NCBI GenBank assembly: GCA_013388855.1
Contig: JACAEM010000013.1
Location: 1-64,000 of the forward strand
Length of the DNA stretch: 64,000 bases
From: Chloroflexota bacterium
Lineage (GTDB): Bacteria > Chloroflexota > Anaerolineae > Anaerolineales > Villigracilaceae
Direction: 5' to 3'
Part shown: positions 24,144 through 33,423 of the stretch, one piece after another
Layout: each line of letters starts with the position of its first letter
Numbering within the stretch: the first letter of the stretch is position 1
Program-made: the position numbers and the translations under genes
Notes under the pieces: model-generated
What the model saw: only the letters and a program-made list of their open reading frames with translations
Told to the model about the DNA's origin: nothing
Databases searched by the model: none

Positions 24144-25674
24144 GCCAGTGACTGGCATCGGGTTCGATCTGGTTGCGTCCGCGCTCCTTGGCGGTGTACA
24201 AACGCCGGTCTGCCAGGTCTATGAGGCGGTAGATCTCATCCGCTTCATGAGGAAAAACTGCGATGCCTTGACTGACAGTCGGCACCGGGACAGTTTTCTT
24301 TTCGCGATCCTCCACCCGGAGGGACATCATGGTCTCACCGACACGTTGCGCAACCTGCATGGCTTGTTCGCCGGTGGCACCGGGAAGAGCAATAATAAAT
24401 TCTTCGCCGCCCCAGCGTCCCACTGTGTCCGTCTGTTTGATATGACGTTTGATCGCGGCACAAAGTGTGTTTAGAATTTTGTCTCCCACCAGGTGCCCGT
24501 ACGTATCGTTGTATTGCTTAAAGTAATCGATGTCCAGCATGATCAGGCCGAGCGATGAGCCTGTTGATGCACATTCCTCTGCCTGTTCGGACAACTTCTT
24601 CAGGAAGTACCCATGATTGTAAACGCCTGTCATGCTGTCGAGGCGTGCCTGCTCTTCGACTTGCGAATGTCTGATTGTGTTATCCAGGGCGAGGGTGATA
24701 TGCTGGGCGAGATTGGAGAGCAATTCCATATCCGCCAGATCGAAGGCGTTCGGGCTATATGACCCCAGTGCGATGATGCCGGTCACATTCGCGGCTTTCA
24801 ACGGGACACCCATCCAGGACAGGCTGGTCCTTTCCTTGCCAATGATGAATCGTTGTACACCCTCCAATTGCACTTCCTCTCTGAGGTCGGGCAGGAATAA
24901 TTCTTTCTGGTTTTTTATCACCCAGCCGGAGAGTGTGCCTTCCAGAGGGACACGCATTCCATTGAAGTATTCTCCATCATCGTAAAAAAGATCAAGGTGA
25001 ATCTCGTTGTTTTTGACAATACCCACGAAATATGTGTCTGCCTCCAGAGCGTTTTGAATAGTAGCGTTGACCAGTGAGATTGTCTGCTCTGTGTCCAATG
25101 TCATCATGATCTGTCGGCTGACCTTGTTGATCGTTTCAAGTCTATGAATGTGTTGCTGGGTTGTGTTCTGAATGCGAAAAAACGCCTCCGAAACGATGAT
25201 GGAGACGAGAAACGGTGTGACGAGTTCGAGGAGTTGTTCAACATAATCTTTTATGGGCAATTCACCCAGCAGACTGATTGCCAGACTGATGAGAAGGGTA
25301 AAATATGCCCGGACGCGCCCTGACGATGTTGCCACAGCCACGATCCCAAAGACGATCAATAAGTGTGCACTTTCCCTGACGTGGTCGGGAAGAACGTAAT
25401 TTAACAAACCAAGCCCCACACCGCTGAAGATGGAATTCACCCAGCCGTATGTTTTTTGGAAATTGGCGGTCTTGGTGATTAACATGGTATTGACAATGAT
25501 GTAGCCAATCGCCATCAAGCCAAATATGACAAGGGTATCATTGCGGGCGGGTCCGTTGAGCAAATTGTCGGCGATTACGCCTGCAAGCACGATCACGGAT
25601 GAAACGGTCAAAGGCAGGATGAAGCGCCGTATTTCATACGGGGCAAATGAGGTGGTGGGTTTCCGGTTTTTCAT
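24133..25674 (-). CDS. Membrane GAF-GGDEF diguanylate cyclase
   Basis: Predicted c-di-GMP synthase of 513 residues. About six N-terminal membrane helices (residues 18-165), a linker helix, a GAF domain (about 185-340), then GGDEF (about 350-505) with the catalytic GGEEF in GRWGGEEFIIAL. LDIDYFKQYNDTYGH carries the metal and base contacts. No RxxD inhibitory site is obvious. Its ATG overlaps the stop of the upstream HD-GYP gene as ATGA, so synthesis and breakdown enzymes are translated as a coupled pair. The signal sensed by the GAF domain is unknown. Confidence 0.92.
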   Translation of the reverse strand: MKNRKPTTSFAPYEIRRFILPLTVSSVIVLAGVIADNLLNGPARNDTLVIFGLMAIGYIIVNTMLITKTANFQKTYGWVNSIFSGVGLGLLNYVLPDHVRESAHLLIVFGIVAVATSSGRVRAYFTLLISLAISLLGELPIKDYVEQLLELVTPFLVSIIVSEAFFRIQNTTQQHIHRLETINKVSRQIMMTLDTEQTISLVNATIQNALEADTYFVGIVKNNEIHLDLFYDDGEYFNGMRVPLEGTLSGWVIKNQKELFLPDLREEVQLEGVQRFIIGKERTSLSWMGVPLKAANVTGIIALGSYSPNAFDLADMELLSNLAQHITLALDNTIRHSQVEEQARLDSMTGVYNHGYFLKKLSEQAEECASTGSSLGLIMLDIDYFKQYNDTYGHLVGDKILNTLCAAIKRHIKQTDTVGRWGGEEFIIALPGATGEQAMQVAQRVGETMMSLRVEDREKKTVPVPTVSQGIAVFPHEADEIYRLIDLADRRLYTAKERGRNQIEPDASHWQKK

Positions 25675-28238
25675 GTGATGTGTTTTTCCCCTTCGATGAA
25701 CTCACTGTATGGAAGCCTGGACAGCGCCTCGACGATCTCCGGGTCGAACAGAATGTTGGACTGTTCACGCAGATATTGGATCGCTTCTTCCGGGGACGAT
25801 TTTTTTCTGTATGTGCGTTTGCTCGTCAGTGCATCGAACACATCCACAACAGCAAAGATGCGGGCCTGAATGGGAATATCCTTCCCGCTCAGCCCGACCG
25901 GATAGCCGCTTCCATCCCAGCGTTCATGATGATAGCGGATGACCGAAAGCGTATCCTGCAGGAATGGGATCCCCTCGACGATGCGAGCGCCAATATCCGG
26001 ATGGACTCTCATGATCTTCCATTCGTTATCTGTCAGTTTACCTGGCTTGTGAAGGATGGTATCGCTGATGCCGATCTTGCCAATATCATGTAAAAGGGCG
26101 CCTCTTTCCAATGCCTTGAGTTGTGAGCCGCTCAATCCGACCGCTTCCCCCAATAGGCAGGCAAGTTTACTCACCCTTGTGCTGTGTCCTTCCGTCTCCC
26201 GGTCGCGTGCATCCAAAGCGGACATGAGGGCTGTCAGTGTGCGGTCGTAAGTGATTTCCAATTCTGCGTAGGCGGCTTCAAGTTGTTTTGCCTGCTGGCG
26301 CAATTCGGATAAAAGGATCGAGCGTTCCAGCGCAATGGCAGCCTGGTTCGCCAATGTCTGGAGATTGGCGAAATTCTGCCCGCGACTTTCAGGGATATTG
26401 ATCCATAGCGCCCCATAGGTGCGGCTCCGTGTTTGAAGCGGGTAACTGACAAGCGACCCGGTTTCCACTGAAACAATGATGCTCTGACCAGATTGAATTG
26501 CCTGGTTGATGATCTCTGTTGGATGCTTCTTGCGTCTGTGCAATCCGTTCGCATCGATCTCGACATCCGCTTGTATCTGCCCCTCCCGCGTCAAAAGAAC
26601 AATGCCGGTTTCCTTTGCGTTTGTCACCTTGTGCGCCGCTTGCGCAATCAATTCTGCGGCATTGCCCAACTCTTCCGTCTGCAGGACATCCACACTCAAT
26701 TGATACAACATGGATGTAATATTGAGGGTGTTCCGAAGTTCCTGGTATAGCCACGAACTTTCGATGGATGCCGCGGCTTGTGACGATAACAGATCTGCCA
26801 GCGATTCATCATTCTCTGAAAAAAATATTCCCTCCTGCTTTCCGAAGGCAAGGATGGTGCCAATGCTTAAACGGTGCAGGCGGATGGGGATGGCGAGGAC
26901 ACTTCTCAGGCTGGTGTTGTCGATCTCCATTTTTCTGGCGGTGGTATATTTTCGCAGATCGCGCACCCGGAACGGTTTGGTCGCGTTGAGCGCCGCCTGC
27001 ATCAATGGCTCATTGGATGAGTTGTTATTGAGCGACGTCAGGAGAATCGGAGCATCTCCTGCTGACGCGGTGCGTGAGAAATTTCCCTGCTGATCGAGTA
27101 GTGTGACAAAAACAAACCGCGCCGCGAGGGTCTTTCGCGCGATCACCGCGACTTCCTGTACCGCGGCTTGCGGGTCGAGCAGGGTTGTGAGCGATATACC
27201 AGCCTGGATAAGTTCTGTCAGTCGTTGGTGATAACTGGAACGTTCCCATGCGCGCATTAATTCCGACGCCACACCCTCCACGATTGCGGCATCGGCTCCG
27301 CTGAAGGCGTATTCCTTGTCTGAGCATATCTCCAGGATACCCTGCACGTGCCCGTGTTGGATGATCGGCACGTTTATGACGGAGAGTGTGGTCTCGTTGT
27401 TCAAGGGAATAAAATCGGGATCGAGCCGGGTATCATTGACAATCTGCGTTTTTTTCAGGCGGATCACCCTGCCGAGAAGCCCCTTTGCCGCACCCTGGCG
27501 ATACCCCGGAGGAATGATATGGCTTGAACTGCCAGCCGCGGCAAGTACGACAAGTTCATCCTTATCCGATTCGTACATCATCAAGGCTGCCATGGAACAA
27601 TCCATGGCTTTTTCGAGCGTGTTTACTGCCAGTTGCGCTGCTACCGGTGGATCAAGCTCGGCTTCGAGTTGCTGGCTGAGTTCGTTCAGAAATGTCAGTT
27701 GTGTGGTACGTTTTTTTTCTGCGGAGAGTTGTCGCGTGAGTGACGCGACCTGTTCGTTCAATGCCTTGACATCAGTACCGGGATCGAAAACATAAACCGA
27801 CTCCGAATCCGCCTCTTTCTTGTCCGCATGTTGCGCGGCAGAGCCCTTGACCGGGCGGAGCGAGAGATACAAACCGTACGTGGTCAGGGCGGTGATGATG
27901 CCGCTGAGGAGAAATCCGACCTCTCTGGCGCGCGAACCGGAATTTTCGAGCAGGAAAAAGACCCCGGCAAAGGTGAACGCCTGTATGGCAAGCAGAGTCC
28001 CGTTGGAGCGGCGTCCCAAAAAGGATTTTTTCGAGACGCGGTTTGTCAAAGCGATGTACAAAAAAATGGCGGCGATGAAAAGAATGATCCCCAGGGCGAT
28101 ATTTCCCCACGGCGGAAGGGTGTGCAGGATGAAACTGAATAATGTGGGTATGAATACAATTCCCTGTGCGATGAGCGAAATGCCCCCAACAAGTATCAGG
28201 GAAAGCTTGGGGAATAAGGATGACCGCATATTAACCAT
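25671..28238 (-). CDS. Membrane 3xGAF-HD-GYP c-di-GMP phosphodiesterase
   Basis: Predicted c-di-GMP hydrolase of 855 residues. About four N-terminal membrane segments (10-130), a coiled coil (about 150-190), three GAF domains (about 180-335, 340-510 and 515-660), then HD-GYP (about 680-850). The metal site HDIGK and the signature HHERWDGSGYP are complete, so the enzyme should be active. The downstream cyclase gene starts within its stop codon. The coiled coil suggests a dimer. Confidence 0.92.
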   Translation of the reverse strand: MVNMRSSLFPKLSLILVGGISLIAQGIVFIPTLFSFILHTLPPWGNIALGIILFIAAIFLYIALTNRVSKKSFLGRRSNGTLLAIQAFTFAGVFFLLENSGSRAREVGFLLSGIITALTTYGLYLSLRPVKGSAAQHADKKEADSESVYVFDPGTDVKALNEQVASLTRQLSAEKKRTTQLTFLNELSQQLEAELDPPVAAQLAVNTLEKAMDCSMAALMMYESDKDELVVLAAAGSSSHIIPPGYRQGAAKGLLGRVIRLKKTQIVNDTRLDPDFIPLNNETTLSVINVPIIQHGHVQGILEICSDKEYAFSGADAAIVEGVASELMRAWERSSYHQRLTELIQAGISLTTLLDPQAAVQEVAVIARKTLAARFVFVTLLDQQGNFSRTASAGDAPILLTSLNNNSSNEPLMQAALNATKPFRVRDLRKYTTARKMEIDNTSLRSVLAIPIRLHRLSIGTILAFGKQEGIFFSENDESLADLLSSQAAASIESSWLYQELRNTLNITSMLYQLSVDVLQTEELGNAAELIAQAAHKVTNAKETGIVLLTREGQIQADVEIDANGLHRRKKHPTEIINQAIQSGQSIIVSVETGSLVSYPLQTRSRTYGALWINIPESRGQNFANLQTLANQAAIALERSILLSELRQQAKQLEAAYAELEITYDRTLTALMSALDARDRETEGHSTRVSKLACLLGEAVGLSGSQLKALERGALLHDIGKIGISDTILHKPGKLTDNEWKIMRVHPDIGARIVEGIPFLQDTLSVIRYHHERWDGSGYPVGLSGKDIPIQARIFAVVDVFDALTSKRTYRKKSSPEEAIQYLREQSNILFDPEIVEALSRLPYSEFIEGEKHIT

Positions 28239-28329
28239 GAAAATAGCGCAAAAAGTGCTTGTCGGATACTAATGCATGACCAGCCGAAATCTTGAGGGTT
28301 ACATTACATACTTGAAAGTATAAATCTGA

Positions 28330-28335
28330 TATAAT
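28330..28335 (+). promoter_or_regulatory. -10 element (TATAAT) of punA
   Basis: Consensus TATAAT about 65 bases before the punA ATG. The -35 is poor. The 5' UTR contains an AAGGGA/TCCCTT hairpin near 28345-28373. Confidence 0.5.
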
Positions 28336-28400
28336 TTTTTGCCGCAAGGGAAATCCAGGGGCATTGTCCCTTATCTTACTAGATAAAGAAGAAATCCACT

Positions 28401-29237
28401 ATGACCAAGTTTGTTACACTCGAACAAATTGACCAATCCGCGGATGCGGTGCGCATGCGCACCTCTTACAAACCGCGCGTCGGGATCATTCTCGGCTCGG
28501 GACTGAACGCCCTGGCTGATTCCGTCCAAAAAGCGGATTCCATCCCCTACAGTGATCTCCCCAATTGGCCCGTTTCGACAGTTTTCGGGCACGCCGGGCG
28601 GCTTGTGATTGGCGAATTGGAGGGGCAGTCTGTCCTAATTATGCAAGGACGTGTCCATTTTTACGAAGGCTACAGTATGTCGCAGGTCACCCTGCCGGTT
28701 CGTGTGATGCAGCGATTGGGGCTTGAGATGCTGTTCGTGACCAACGCGGCGGGCGGAGTGAATCCCGATTTTGTTCCCGGCGACGTGATGTTGATTACCG
28801 ATAATCTTAACATGATGGGGATGACCGGCGCGAATCCGCTCATGGGTCCGAACATCGATGCGCTGGGTCCGCGTTTCCCGGATATGAGCCGCGCCTATGA
28901 CCGCGACCTCATGGCACTCGCGCGAAAAGTCGCTGGTGAGAGCGGCATCGCATTACGGGAAGGTGTCTATTGCGGGCTGAGCGGCCCGTCGTTCGAAAGT
29001 CCGGCCGACCTGCGTTTCCTGCGGCTGGCTGGCGCTGATGCCGTGGGCATGTCCACAGTGCCTGAGGTGATCGTGGCGCGGCATGGCGGTATGCGCGTGC
29101 TCGGTTTTTCGGGGATCAGCAACAAGGCGAATCTGGATGGTTCCACCGTTACAACACACGAAGAGGTCATTGAAGCGGGAAAGATCATCACTCCGAAAGT
29201 CGAAACCCTGATCCGCGGCGTATTGCGTTCCCTGTAA
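28401..29237 (+). CDS. punA: Purine nucleoside phosphorylase (trimeric type)
   Basis: Purine salvage enzyme of 278 residues that phosphorolyses inosine/guanosine-type nucleosides to free base and (deoxy)ribose 1-phosphate. Phosphate-binding GSGL near residue 32, GRVHFYEGY, NAAGGVNPDF and the substrate block YCGLSGPSFESPAD are present. Glu in that block and Asn in SGISNKAN contact the purine. GMSTVPEV is the trimer-type signature. A closely following gene at 29251 may be co-transcribed. Confidence 0.94.
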   Translation: MTKFVTLEQIDQSADAVRMRTSYKPRVGIILGSGLNALADSVQKADSIPYSDLPNWPVSTVFGHAGRLVIGELEGQSVLIMQGRVHFYEGYSMSQVTLPVRVMQRLGLEMLFVTNAAGGVNPDFVPGDVMLITDNLNMMGMTGANPLMGPNIDALGPRFPDMSRAYDRDLMALARKVAGESGIALREGVYCGLSGPSFESPADLRFLRLAGADAVGMSTVPEVIVARHGGMRVLGFSGISNKANLDGSTVTTHEEVIEAGKIITPKVETLIRGVLRSL

Positions 29238-29250
29238 AGATCCGGTCCAC

Positions 29251-29931
29251 ATGGGCATTGTCTATCGCAATCTTGCGACGTACGAATACCTGATTTATAT
29301 TGCCCTGGCAATCATCGGGTTATTTGCGTTTCGCCGGATGTGGCGTGCATGGCGCGAATGGCGGGATTCAGTGTACGGACTCGAGCGCGAATTTGCCCTG
29401 CGGAGATTGGGACAGGCGACCGCATTCGCATTCCTCATCCTTGGACTGGTGTTTGCCGAATTTTTCATCGCCACATTCGTCGCGCCGACCCTGCCTGCCT
29501 CCGATATTTTATCGACCCCTACCCTTGATTTGCTCGCAGTCCCTGCCGGGACGTTATCTCCCGGTGACGCGACCCAGGGAGCATTATCCCCGGTGACCCA
29601 GGAAGTCCCCAGCGGGATGAGCGGATGCGAACCGGAAAGGTTGATCATCACCTCTCCCAAATCCGGCGAAACGATCAGTGGAACGATCACTTTGATTGGG
29701 ACGGCAAATGTTCCTAATTTTGGATTTTATAAATACGAAGTTGCTCCACTTGGCACCGCGAATTGGGCAACCATTTCGGCAGGTGACAAGATCGTGAAAA
29801 ACGACAAACTGGGCGATTGGGATACAACTGCCCTGCCCAATGGCGATTATTTCCTGCAACTTGTGATTATTGATAATGTGGGTGTGACGCTGGAGCCGTG
29901 TGTGATTGCTGTACGGATTTTGAATCAGTGA
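29251..29931 (+). CDS. Membrane-anchored protein with extracellular Ig-like domain
   Basis: Protein of 226 residues that I cannot name. Two membrane helices (about 12-30 and 54-75) flank a short basic loop. A Pro/Thr/Ser-rich linker follows, then a C-terminal domain (about 128-225) beginning LIITSPKSGETISGTITLIG and ending EPCVIAVRI, the pattern of bacterial Ig-like folds that Chloroflexi often place outside the cell. Two Cys in that domain could form a disulfide. It lies 13 bases after punA, without obvious functional relation. Confidence 0.65.
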   Translation: MGIVYRNLATYEYLIYIALAIIGLFAFRRMWRAWREWRDSVYGLEREFALRRLGQATAFAFLILGLVFAEFFIATFVAPTLPASDILSTPTLDLLAVPAGTLSPGDATQGALSPVTQEVPSGMSGCEPERLIITSPKSGETISGTITLIGTANVPNFGFYKYEVAPLGTANWATISAGDKIVKNDKLGDWDTTALPNGDYFLQLVIIDNVGVTLEPCVIAVRILNQ

Positions 29932-29949
29932 CGAAAATTTGGAGGGTAT

Positions 29950-30489
29950 GTGATTCAGTTTGAAATTCGACCTGCCGTGGCGACTGATATCCCGCGCTTG
30001 ATCGCGTTGGATCATTCCAGTGCCAGCGATTATGTCTGGCAGTTGGAATTGCGACGGGAACAGGCGCAGGTCGCGGCGAATTTTCGGGAGGTCCGTTTGC
30101 CGCGTACGGTGGATGTGATGTATCCGCGCGACCCATCCGCATTGGGCAATGAATGGATGCGCCGCGATGCGGTACTGGTCGCAGTGCAGAAAGATGTACC
30201 GGTCGGTTACCTGTGTGCGATGGAAGACCAGTCCTCGGCGGTGGCGTGGGTGACAGACATGGTGGTCGCGCCGGAGGTGAGACGCAAAGGCGCCGCGTCC
30301 GCTCTTTTGACGGCGGCACAGGACTGGGCGCAGGAAAGAGGCATCCGCCGCCTGATTCTGGAGATGATGTCCAAGAATCAGGGCGGAATCCGCCTTGCAC
30401 AAAAGTTCGGTTATGAATTCTGCGGGTATAATGACCAGTATTACCCAACTCAGGACGTGGCTTTGTTCTTTGGGAGAGCATTAAAGTAG
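29950..30489 (+). CDS. GNAT family N-acetyltransferase
   Basis: Acyltransferase of 179 residues with the acetyl-CoA site in VTDMVVAPEVRRKGAASALL (RRKGAA) and a late KFGYEFCGYNDQYYP block. The start is the GTG at 29950, supported by GGAGGG 5 bases upstream. The substrate is unknown; the shape resembles ribosomal-protein or small-molecule acetyltransferases. It is tightly spaced with the following sensor gene (15 bases). Confidence 0.83.
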   Translation: MIQFEIRPAVATDIPRLIALDHSSASDYVWQLELRREQAQVAANFREVRLPRTVDVMYPRDPSALGNEWMRRDAVLVAVQKDVPVGYLCAMEDQSSAVAWVTDMVVAPEVRRKGAASALLTAAQDWAQERGIRRLILEMMSKNQGGIRLAQKFGYEFCGYNDQYYPTQDVALFFGRALK

Positions 30490-30504
30490 TTCTGGAAGGA
30501 TTGC

Positions 30505-32424
30505 ATGTTTAACGGTTGGACAGATGGTTTATTGGCGGGGCTACAAACGATCAACAACATACTGACAGCGGGTATTGCGATCACCGCCTTCTCGCTGTTC
30601 ATGTATGCTTTATCCTTTAATTTGCGCGACCGGGTGGCGCGCTCGTTTGCCATTATTTTGTTGTGTGTGGTCGTAGTCTTTACAACCGAGGCGTTGCAGA
30701 ACAAGAGTGTTCCCGATTGGGGGATCGAACTGCTGTTGCGCCTGCAGTGGATCGGAATCATCTTTTTACCTCCATCGTATTTACACCTTTCCGATGCCGT
30801 GCTTGTCACTGCCGGGCGCCCCTCGCGCGGGCGCAGGCGGATCGCGGTGCGCCTCATGTATGTCGTATCGGTCGTTTTCCTGGTGTTGCTGGCGATGGGA
30901 TACCTTGTCGGCGCGCTCGTGCCGGATGGGAAACCTGCGCCGCATTTACAGCGCACTGTGCTGACCAATCTCTTTACGATTTACTACATCGGCATCATGG
31001 CATGGGCGGGATATAACTTTGCGCGTGCCTTTTCGCGTATGCTGACGCGATCGGGGCGCAGACGGATGTTGTACCTGATGGCTGGCGCGACCGCCCCGGC
31101 ACTCGGTTCATACCCCTACCTTTTGTTTGGTTCCGGCATCGCATCGCAGTACCCGCTTTTATTCTGGAGCGCGGCGCTTGTCATCAACCTGCTGGTGGCG
31201 GTATTAGTCATCGTTATGGCGTACGCAGTGGCATTCTTCGGCGTTTCCTGGCCGGATCGCGTGGTGAAAAGCCGACTCTTCAAATGGCTCTTGCGCGGAC
31301 CCGTGACTGCCTCGCTGGCATTGACCATGATGACCCTTGTTCGCCGCGCCGGAGTGTTTTTCGGCGGCGAACCGTATTCGGGATTTGTTCCCCTGGCGGT
31401 GGTGGTGACGGTATTGTTCTTTGAACATGCCATTACCCTTTTCACACCGATCTGGGAGCGATTCCTGTTTTTCGGACGCGACCGCGGCGAACTTCAACTC
31501 CTGCAAAACATCGAGGAGCGCCTGTTAACCCGGGGCGACCTCCAGCAGTTTCTTGAAACAGTGCTGGCGGCGGTGCGCGACCATCTGCAGTCGCCTTGTG
31601 CGTTCGTCGCCGCGCTGGATGGAGATGAACTTTCCCTCAGCGTGGTTGCCGGAAATCGCGCCCTGCTTGAGAATGAGAATCTGGGAGAGGCATTGCAGAC
31701 GCTGGATCGCAAGAATGGCAATGGGCGGCATGAATATCTCTGGGGTAACTTTTGGATATTGCCTCTCCGCCAGCGAAAGATGAACGGAGACCGCGACGAG
31801 ATCCCGCCGCTGCTCGGGTTGCTGGGTATCGCGCGAAAAACGGACCGCCCGATGGACAGGGAGCAGCGCGATGCACTCTGGCTTTTGGCGGATCGTGCCG
31901 CGTTGGCGTTGGAAGACCGTCAATTACAGCAGCGGGTTTTTCGTTCGTTGGAAGACCTCCAGCCGCAGATCGACATGCTGCAACGAATTCGCGCCGCGGG
32001 TCGGTATGATTCGCGCGCCTCGTTGTTGACCGAGCCCCTGCCGGAGGAATCCGATTTGGCGGACTGGGTCAAAGATGCATTGACTCATTACTGGGGCGGG
32101 CCGAAGCTCACGAACAGTCCGTTGATGAAATTGCGAATCGTGCAATCACTGGCAGATGAATATGAGGGAAACGCTGCCAATGCCCTGCGTGCATTGCTTC
32201 GCAGAGCGGTGGATCAGGTGAAGCCGGAAGGGGATCGAAGATTTACGAGCGAATGGATTTTGTACAACATCCTGGAAATGAAATTCATCGAGGGGCGCAA
32301 AGTGCGCGAGGTGGCGGGCCGGCTTGCCATGTCGGAAGCCGATCTTTACCGCAAACAGCGCGTCGCCGTGGAGGCAGTCGCGCGCGCCATCCTCGAAATG
32401 GAACAGAATGGAGAAACAAAGTAG
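30505..32424 (+). CDS. Seven-TM-type membrane sensor with GAF and C-terminal HTH
   Basis: Protein of 639 residues. The first about 310 residues contain eight or so hydrophobic helices resembling the 7TM input region found in some histidine kinases. A GAF-like domain follows (about 335-475). No histidine kinase, GGDEF or HD domain follows. Instead the last 100 residues contain YNILEMKFIEGRKVREVAGRL and MSEADLYRKQRVAVEAVA, which looks like a helix-turn-helix of the sigma-70 region 4 or transposase type. It could be a membrane-tethered regulator that contacts DNA directly. This reading is inference. It is followed by an S1 protein gene with AGGAGG. Confidence 0.62.
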   Translation: MFNGWTDGLLAGLQTINNILTAGIAITAFSLFMYALSFNLRDRVARSFAIILLCVVVVFTTEALQNKSVPDWGIELLLRLQWIGIIFLPPSYLHLSDAVLVTAGRPSRGRRRIAVRLMYVVSVVFLVLLAMGYLVGALVPDGKPAPHLQRTVLTNLFTIYYIGIMAWAGYNFARAFSRMLTRSGRRRMLYLMAGATAPALGSYPYLLFGSGIASQYPLLFWSAALVINLLVAVLVIVMAYAVAFFGVSWPDRVVKSRLFKWLLRGPVTASLALTMMTLVRRAGVFFGGEPYSGFVPLAVVVTVLFFEHAITLFTPIWERFLFFGRDRGELQLLQNIEERLLTRGDLQQFLETVLAAVRDHLQSPCAFVAALDGDELSLSVVAGNRALLENENLGEALQTLDRKNGNGRHEYLWGNFWILPLRQRKMNGDRDEIPPLLGLLGIARKTDRPMDREQRDALWLLADRAALALEDRQLQQRVFRSLEDLQPQIDMLQRIRAAGRYDSRASLLTEPLPEESDLADWVKDALTHYWGGPKLTNSPLMKLRIVQSLADEYEGNAANALRALLRRAVDQVKPEGDRRFTSEWILYNILEMKFIEGRKVREVAGRLAMSEADLYRKQRVAVEAVARAILEMEQNGETK

Positions 32425-32433
32425 GAGGATTTT

Positions 32434-33423
32434 ATGAGTGCCAAGGACAACTCAAAGCGCAAGTACGATGATGCGATCCCTGCCACTGACGAGGGCTGGT
32501 GGCAGGCGTTGCTGGCGGATGAACACCGATACGCGCCGCCGCATCCACAACATGGCAATGTTTTGAAGCCCAAACCGCCACAACCGGAGAAAGCGGTTGA
32601 ATCTCCAAAGCCGGTGGCGGAACCTGTCCATGCGGATTGGGAGATGGTCAAGGAGTTGTATTCCCAGGATCGTATCATTGAGATGAAGGTGATGGGTCAC
32701 AACCGCGGTGGATTGCTCGTGGAAGGGGAGGGACTGTCGGGCTTTGTTCCCTTCTCGCACCTGATCGAACTGGCGGGAAAGGAGCACAACATCAACCGCG
32801 ACTTGAGTCTCGAGAGCTACATGGGGAGGACGTTGAGTGTCAAAGTGATCGAGTGCGTGCCTGAAGATGGTCGCGTCGTATTTTCGGAACGCGCCGCGTT
32901 GGCGGAGCCCGGTAAACGCGCTGAACTCTTTCACAGCCTTTCCACCGGAGATCGAGCGCGCGGTACTGTCACCAACATCACGGATTTCGGTGTGTTCGTT
33001 GACCTTGGCGGTGTGGAAGGGCTGATACATATCTCCGAACTTTCCTGGGGACGGGTTTCCCACCCGAACCAGATTGTTCAGCTTGGGCAGGAAATCGACG
33101 TTCAGGTACTGGATATTTCCGCAGAGCGTTGTCGCGTCGCGCTCAGTTTGAAACGATTGATCCCAAATCCGTGGGATCGCGCAATGACCGATTTTGCGGA
33201 GGGTACTGTCCTTTCTGCTACGATCACCAGCGTGTTGTCATACGGCGCGTTTGCGCGCATCGATGCGGGCGTGGAGGGATTGATCCACGCTTCGGAGATG
33301 CCGCTGGAACCGAATCGTTCGCCGCGTGAATTCCTCAGGGAAGGTCAACGCGTGCAAGTGCGCGTCCTGCATGTCGATCCTGCCCATCAACGAATGGGAT
33401 TGAGCCTGAAGACCGCGGATTAA
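32434..33423 (+). CDS. S1 RNA-binding domain protein (ribosomal protein S1-like)
   Basis: Protein of 329 residues with three S1 OB-fold repeats at about 80-150, 170-240 and 255-327. The second is the clearest (GTVTNITDFGVFVDLGGVEG followed by LIHISELSW), and the third repeats the pattern (GAFARIDAGVEGLIHASEM). The first 75 residues are Pro-rich and probably flexible. It resembles short S1 homologues (RpsA/YpfD-like) that bind mRNA on the ribosome; whether it is the genome's main S1 cannot be told. Its TAA overlaps the ftsK ATG (TAATG). Confidence 0.85.
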   Translation: MSAKDNSKRKYDDAIPATDEGWWQALLADEHRYAPPHPQHGNVLKPKPPQPEKAVESPKPVAEPVHADWEMVKELYSQDRIIEMKVMGHNRGGLLVEGEGLSGFVPFSHLIELAGKEHNINRDLSLESYMGRTLSVKVIECVPEDGRVVFSERAALAEPGKRAELFHSLSTGDRARGTVTNITDFGVFVDLGGVEGLIHISELSWGRVSHPNQIVQLGQEIDVQVLDISAERCRVALSLKRLIPNPWDRAMTDFAEGTVLSATITSVLSYGAFARIDAGVEGLIHASEMPLEPNRSPREFLREGQRVQVRVLHVDPAHQRMGLSLKTAD

